A stretch of DNA of 9,252 nucleotides from Globobulimina sp. (lineage: Eukaryota > Foraminifera > Rotaliida), in NCBI GenBank assembly GCA_003354225.1, contig PIVH01000047.1:1-9252 (forward strand), in the 5' to 3' direction. The position numbers were made by a program, and so were the translations under genes. Each line of letters begins with the position of its first letter. Position 1 is the first letter of the stretch. Below the pieces are notes generated by a model. The model made no database searches, was not told the origin of the DNA, and worked only from the letters and a program-made list of their open reading frames with translations. Shown here piece after piece: positions 5,720-9,252 of this stretch.

Positions 5720-7369
5720 TCAGTATTTACCACCACTTATGTCTTTGAAATAATTCCGATGATGGAAAGGTGGCTCTGGTAATTGGCCGTGTTTCCCTTT
5801 ATGCCTCAATCGAATGTATTGATAGATTTGGTTCATTCTCAGTCTAGTTATATTCAGACAATTTGCATGCTTTACTGCCAATGATCTCTCACTAATCACA
5901 ACATTCTTTGGCTTGATCATTTCTCGCATCCTTTCATATCTTTTTATTGTTTCCACATCATTCCTTTCCCATCGCTGTCCGTTATCACATGAATAGTTCG
6001 GACATGAATCGCTAAATTCTGGTGAAATGGAATAGAAATTGTGTCCATTAATAAACCAATCTTCAAAGAAAGTATTTAAGTCTGGATAATCATTTCTCAC
6101 TGAATTACAAAAAGAATATGTTAAATTATCCGATTGTGGCGTGATTTCATCATCTAACAAGTCATCGAAATATAAATGGCAACAAGTGACACGCGCATAT
6201 TTTTCCGTCAGTGGCTTCGCATATTTCCAATGTCCAGTAATCCTATGATGTGCTTCATTTTCTCCGTTGATATTCCAATTATCAATGTGCCACTCATACT
6301 TATCATGTTCAAACATATACGCATAATTCATCAATAATGAATATTCAGAATACGGCTTATTGCTAAAATTGGACGCAAAAAACATGAATGCTCTCTCAAA
6401 TGAAAAACTATCCACATCGCTCGGATCGTTGCCCAAAACATATAACAACGTTCGGTCCATTTCAGTATTGTTTAAAGCATATTTGTCGTCAATGTTGAAA
6501 CTCAATTTATCATAATTTGGATGTGTTTGATTGAAATGCAACACAAATTTTAGATAATGTCTTCTCATAACTTCGGTAAAATACTTTCGAAAGTTTATTA
6601 AAGTGGAGGTGTGGTATAACTGTGGCAGCATTGTCATGCCGTCAATTAAAAACTTGCCGAATAATAACTCACAGGACGCGCTCCAATCATGTTGACGAGC
6701 AGCACCACCATAAATATTGGAGGCCACTAACTTTATTTTATTGGTGGCATCGTCAATGAAGTCGTGACGGCTTGGCATGGCAATGAATGGTGAGTCTGTG
6801 TCCAACATTATGATGATGTCTTGCTTGGTATATTTATCTAATTGCAGTGTGCTGTATTGCTGTCGATCATAGCCTGTCAAATATAATTTGTTCCAGTATT
6901 TTGGCAATGTTTCTTTCTTAAATATTACATTTAAAATGGGTGCTAATGTGGAGCGCGCATCGTCATCCATCCAATAGCTCGGATAATAGCGATCTTCATC
7001 TAAAACAATTATCAAATTGTGCGCTAAATTCTCGTTCCAAAACGCCAACAATGATGGAAATACGGATTGGTAGAACTGGGAGACGGGGTCCACTAATATT
7101 GTACTGCGGATCATCAAAGCAAAAGTCAGCAATTCATCTGATGATTTGAAGTTTTTTAGATCATTCCGCTTATTCTCTTGCAAAATTGCATGCTTTTTGA
7201 CGGGATTTGATACTAAGTCTAAATGTGCGTGTTCATTCTGCACATGTAAAAAACCAAAATAAATGATAAAAGTTACGATTAACCAAACTAGAATCAACAT
7301 CGCTAATGTCTTCTTTCTGCTTAATTTACAATTTGACACACCATCCAAACTCGAGAAAACGAGCTTCAT
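5720..7369 (-). CDS. Type II membrane protein, putative Golgi GT-A-type glycosyltransferase
   Basis: 549 residues from ATG at 7367-7369. The frame extends to a TTG at 7435, which is not a likely eukaryotic start. Layout: a basic cytoplasmic tail ending SRKK, one strong membrane segment (about 21-42, TLAMLILVWLIVTFIIYFGF), a stem, then a large domain. This is the typical topology of Golgi glycosyltransferases. In the domain, LIIVLDEDRYYPSYW (about 119-133) and DIIIMLDTDSPF (about 184-195) have the strand-then-acidic pattern of a GT-A fold, with DTD (190-192) as the likely metal and nucleotide-sugar binding DxD motif. At least six N-glycosylation sequons (NQT, NNT, NFS, NLT, NYS, NIT) lie after the membrane segment, consistent with a lumenal domain. 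I cannot name a CAZy family, donor or acceptor. It starts 102 bp after the stop of the upstream same-strand gene. Confidence 0.68.
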   Translation of the reverse strand: MKLVFSSLDGVSNCKLSRKKTLAMLILVWLIVTFIIYFGFLHVQNEHAHLDLVSNPVKKHAILQENKRNDLKNFKSSDELLTFALMIRSTILVDPVSQFYQSVFPSLLAFWNENLAHNLIIVLDEDRYYPSYWMDDDARSTLAPILNVIFKKETLPKYWNKLYLTGYDRQQYSTLQLDKYTKQDIIIMLDTDSPFIAMPSRHDFIDDATNKIKLVASNIYGGAARQHDWSASCELLFGKFLIDGMTMLPQLYHTSTLINFRKYFTEVMRRHYLKFVLHFNQTHPNYDKLSFNIDDKYALNNTEMDRTLLYVLGNDPSDVDSFSFERAFMFFASNFSNKPYSEYSLLMNYAYMFEHDKYEWHIDNWNINGENEAHHRITGHWKYAKPLTEKYARVTCCHLYFDDLLDDEITPQSDNLTYSFCNSVRNDYPDLNTFFEDWFINGHNFYSISPEFSDSCPNYSCDNGQRWERNDVETIKRYERMREMIKPKNVVISERSLAVKHANCLNITRLRMNQIYQYIRLRHKGKHGQLPEPPFHHRNYFKDISGGKY

Positions 7370-7471
7370 TTTTGAGGCGGTTTTGGTTTGGAACAAGAAG
7401 GAGAAAATACTGTTATTCAACACAAAACGTAACAAGTTATTCAGTTTAATTTCAACAATACAGTCAAGTTA

Positions 7472-9151
7472 TTACAAGATACTCAAAGCATCCTCGAGAT
7501 ACAGATTGATTTTATTATAAATTTGTATAATTTGCGGCGATGTGAGGTTATTAAAGAATCTTCGCACCGACGTAATATTGGTCACAATATCGATAAATTG
7601 CTTTCCGTTAATTTTTTTCGATCGTATTTTCTGACAAATCTGATAGAATTTATTCGTTTGACACCATTTTATTAATCTTTTAAAGGACCAATCCGATAAA
7701 TTACCAAAATAATGACAAAACCGCAATTTAATCTCCTTGGATTTATTCACTTTGTTCACACACAACATATCATTCAATACATCGAACTCTGAGCAATACC
7801 GCAAACTTTGGAGTTTCTCATTGATTTCTCGCAAATCCATGCATAATTTGAACTCATTTAATAATTTCTTGATAATTAATATCCATTCCTCCTCATCCGC
7901 GTCATTCTCATTCTCATTCTCATCAACGTCGTCAATTAAATCGACAATATCTGGCCGCGGCGCTGCATGGCTCGGCGCATTGATACAATCCACCGACGAT
8001 AAAGCCGCTGAGAAATCCACCGATGATAAGGCCGCCGAGCAACGCTTCTTTTTCTCATAGTCTGTAAAGAAATTGTTGCTATTATTATTATTCGCATTTG
8101 TCACCTCGTTATTGCACAAATCGTACGACTGCACAGCTGCACTTTGCTGGTTTTTCAAATTATGAATGGTTTGCAATTGAATCTTATTATCATTACAGAT
8201 TAATTCTTGCTGATTTTGTTTGATTTTCTCTATATTTTGTCTCAAATAATTGATTTTCTTATCATTAAATCTCAAGTTTTTCCAAGTTTGCCAGTTTGGA
8301 TTTGCTCGCAATTTTTGATATAAATCGTGATAAATATGGTTATGATTTTGCTTTAATTGGTTTAATAAGAACGAGATTTGCATTCGATTGCCAATATCGA
8401 TCATATTTATGTATTTTATAAATAATATTTGCTCGTCGCATATTTTGCGCGCATTCCATAATTGTTCAAACAATATTTTGATCAACAATTTGCACTGTGA
8501 GATGGTGGATATATTTAACGAATCTTGCGATAATAAATAGGATAATTCATGCGAATTATTCTCAAATTTGCGTAGTGATTCAATGATGGACTCGTAGCCA
8601 TTGTCAGTGTCGCGCATTACCAATGGCCTTGCGGCTGTGGTGATATTTGCGATCAATTCCTGTGTTTCGTCATTTTTCTTGTCATTGCTATCCATATTCA
8701 ATTCAAAGCGTGGCACATTAAATTTAATTGGCTTATTTTTCGTTTTATTTTTATTTTTCTTTTCGTTTTTTTTCTTCTCTTCTTCTTTGCGTAATAATTG
8801 CAATTTGGATCGAAATTTATCGTTGTCGCCACATGAAAGTTTATTGTCGTTGGTGTCGTTATTGTTATTATTATTATTGCCGACAATGTTATTTTCTTTA
8901 CATTTTTTAATCACATTGGCAAAATTAGAGGTAGTGGAAACTAACAATTCATTGTGATATTTGGAATAATGTTCGTGTAATGATGGTGATGGCATTTCAC
9001 TTAAACAGATAACACAAACCATTTTTGTGTTATTGTTATTGTTGCTGTTGTTGCTATTATTATTGCCATCGTAATCCACATCATTTACATTGAATTTTCG
9101 TTTTTTTCGTGGCGTGTTAGCAGCATTTATATATTTCTCTCTATTACTCAA
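7472..9151 (-). CDS. Asn/Lys-rich protein with C2H2/UBZ-like zinc finger (5' end unresolved)
   Basis: The open frame gives 559 residues ending in TAA, but its first codon (9149-9151) is TTG and an in-frame TGA lies at 9164-9166, so the 5' end is uncertain. The first in-frame ATG is at 9020-9022 (residue 44). Because residues before it look coding (PRKKRKF, a basic nuclear-localisation-like segment, then poly-Asn), I keep the longer frame. Cys46-x2-Cys49-x11-His61-x4-His66 forms a C2H2-type finger whose spacing also resembles ubiquitin-binding UBZ fingers. Then come poly-Asn, a Lys-rich stretch (about 121-142), long helical Gln/Asn-rich regions that may form coiled coils, a duplicated SAALSSVD, and an acidic patch (about 405-420). 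The last 65 residues (around INGKQFIDIV and LTSPQIIQIYNKI) faintly resemble a SAM domain. Probably nuclear. Function not recognised. Confidence 0.65.
   Translation of the reverse strand: MSNREKYINAANTPRKKRKFNVNDVDYDGNNNSNNSNNNNNTKMVCVICLSEMPSPSLHEHYSKYHNELLVSTTSNFANVIKKCKENNIVGNNNNNNNDTNDNKLSCGDNDKFRSKLQLLRKEEEKKKNEKKNKNKTKNKPIKFNVPRFELNMDSNDKKNDETQELIANITTAARPLVMRDTDNGYESIIESLRKFENNSHELSYLLSQDSLNISTISQCKLLIKILFEQLWNARKICDEQILFIKYINMIDIGNRMQISFLLNQLKQNHNHIYHDLYQKLRANPNWQTWKNLRFNDKKINYLRQNIEKIKQNQQELICNDNKIQLQTIHNLKNQQSAAVQSYDLCNNEVTNANNNNSNNFFTDYEKKKRCSAALSSVDFSAALSSVDCINAPSHAAPRPDIVDLIDDVDENENENDADEEEWILIIKKLLNEFKLCMDLREINEKLQSLRYCSEFDVLNDMLCVNKVNKSKEIKLRFCHYFGNLSDWSFKRLIKWCQTNKFYQICQKIRSKKINGKQFIDIVTNITSVRRFFNNLTSPQIIQIYNKINLYLEDALSIL
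7989..8042 (-). repeat. 27-bp in-frame tandem duplication encoding SAALSSVD twice
   Basis: Two abutting 27-bp units (7989-8015 and 8016-8042) encode SAALSSVD twice in the finger protein. The 24 bases coding the shared peptide differ at three positions, all synonymous (Ser, Ala and Ser codons). The only amino-acid change is the Cys/Phe residue preceding each copy. Confidence 0.85.
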
Positions 9152-9252
9152 CTTAGCTTCGTCTCACCATTGCGTTTAGATTATGATGATCTGGGCGGCC
9201 GGTTTTAATTGCGGCTTTATCTTTGCCCTCCCACTTTACGTTTCGTGTGGGG
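9152..9252. other. GC-richer right flank without a callable gene
   Basis: I see no tRNA, repeat or long frame here. On the minus strand there is an ATG at 9168-9170 that opens a five-codon frame (M-V-R-R-S, stop ending at 9153). The ATG is followed by GTGAG, a possible 5' splice site. The segment probably contains the promoter, 5' UTR or a first exon of the finger-protein gene. It includes G/C-rich patches (GGGCGGCCGG near 9190) unlike the AT-rich interior. Confidence 0.4.

Noticed and set aside
7370-7435. 22-residue N-terminal extension of the glycosyltransferase-like protein
   Set aside because: The upstream frame begins at TTG with no ATG, and the ATG at 7369 already gives a normal short basic cytoplasmic tail before the membrane segment.
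7263-7520. 85-residue plus-strand frame between the glycosyltransferase and finger genes
   Set aside because: It mostly overlaps the opposite-strand 5' coding part and spacer, and shows no motif or conserved feature.
8601-8957. Phe/Ser/Leu-rich plus-strand frame resembling membrane helices
   Set aside because: It is the antisense of Lys- and Asn-rich coding sequence in the finger-protein gene.
8860-9066. TTA/TTG triplet runs as a satellite or CRISPR-like array
   Set aside because: They are in-frame asparagine-codon runs of the finger-protein gene and have no spacer/repeat architecture.
9171-9252. Possible tRNA or structured RNA in the GC-richer right flank
   Set aside because: I could not form a cloverleaf or find A/B-box sequences in either direction.

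Overview
The window looks like nuclear DNA of a protist, or possibly DNA of a large virus or viral insert resident in one. Evidence for eukaryotic-type genes: asparagine, glutamine and proline homopeptide runs, a consensus AATAAA poly(A) signal after the first gene, a type II membrane glycosyltransferase-like protein with many N-glycosylation sequons, a SET-domain protein, and an N-terminus fit for myristoylation. The standard genetic code fits: stops used are TAA and TGA. The ADP-ribosyltransferase-like protein has an architecture I associate, from memory only, with large families in foraminifera such as Reticulomyxa and other free-living protists, so a rhizarian-like host is my best but weak guess.

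Layout: (1) 3-662, +, the C-terminal part of a Q/A/P-rich protein, visibly GC-richer than the rest. (2) 663-815, a spacer with a poly(A) signal, an imperfect tandem repeat and a promoter-like motif. (3) 816-1772, +, a DAPG-hydrolase (PhlG)-like protein. (4) 1778-2353, -, a small SET-domain protein, tail to tail with gene 3 with only 5 bp between stop codons. (5) 2458-3378, -, a PAPS-dependent sulfotransferase. (6) 3431-5632, +, an ADP-ribosyltransferase-like protein starting MGNICGG, head to head with gene 5 across 52 bp. (7) 5720-7369, -, a type II membrane GT-A-like glycosyltransferase. (8) 7472-9151, -, an Asn/Lys-rich protein with a C2H2/UBZ-like finger and an unresolved 5' end. (9) 9152-9252, short GC-richer flank with no gene I can call.

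From 663 to about 9150 the DNA is AT-rich, densely packed (spacers of 5-153 bp) and shows no obvious introns inside the six genes. It carries accessory functions: hydrolase, SET methyltransferase, sulfotransferase, ADP-ribosyltransferase and glycosyltransferase. Four of the six are probable group-transfer or modification enzymes acting on protein, glycan or small-molecule targets. Nothing in the sequence proves they act together. The most useful leads are the unusual ART triad with a lipidation signal, the bacterial-type hydrolase fold in a eukaryotic setting, the shared 9-mer AGAGTCCTC before two start codons, and the very tight gene packing with almost no room for separate 3' ends.

Several long open frames begin at TTG or GTG if read to their upstream limit. 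For a eukaryotic gene I chose the first plausible ATG and explain each choice in its entry.
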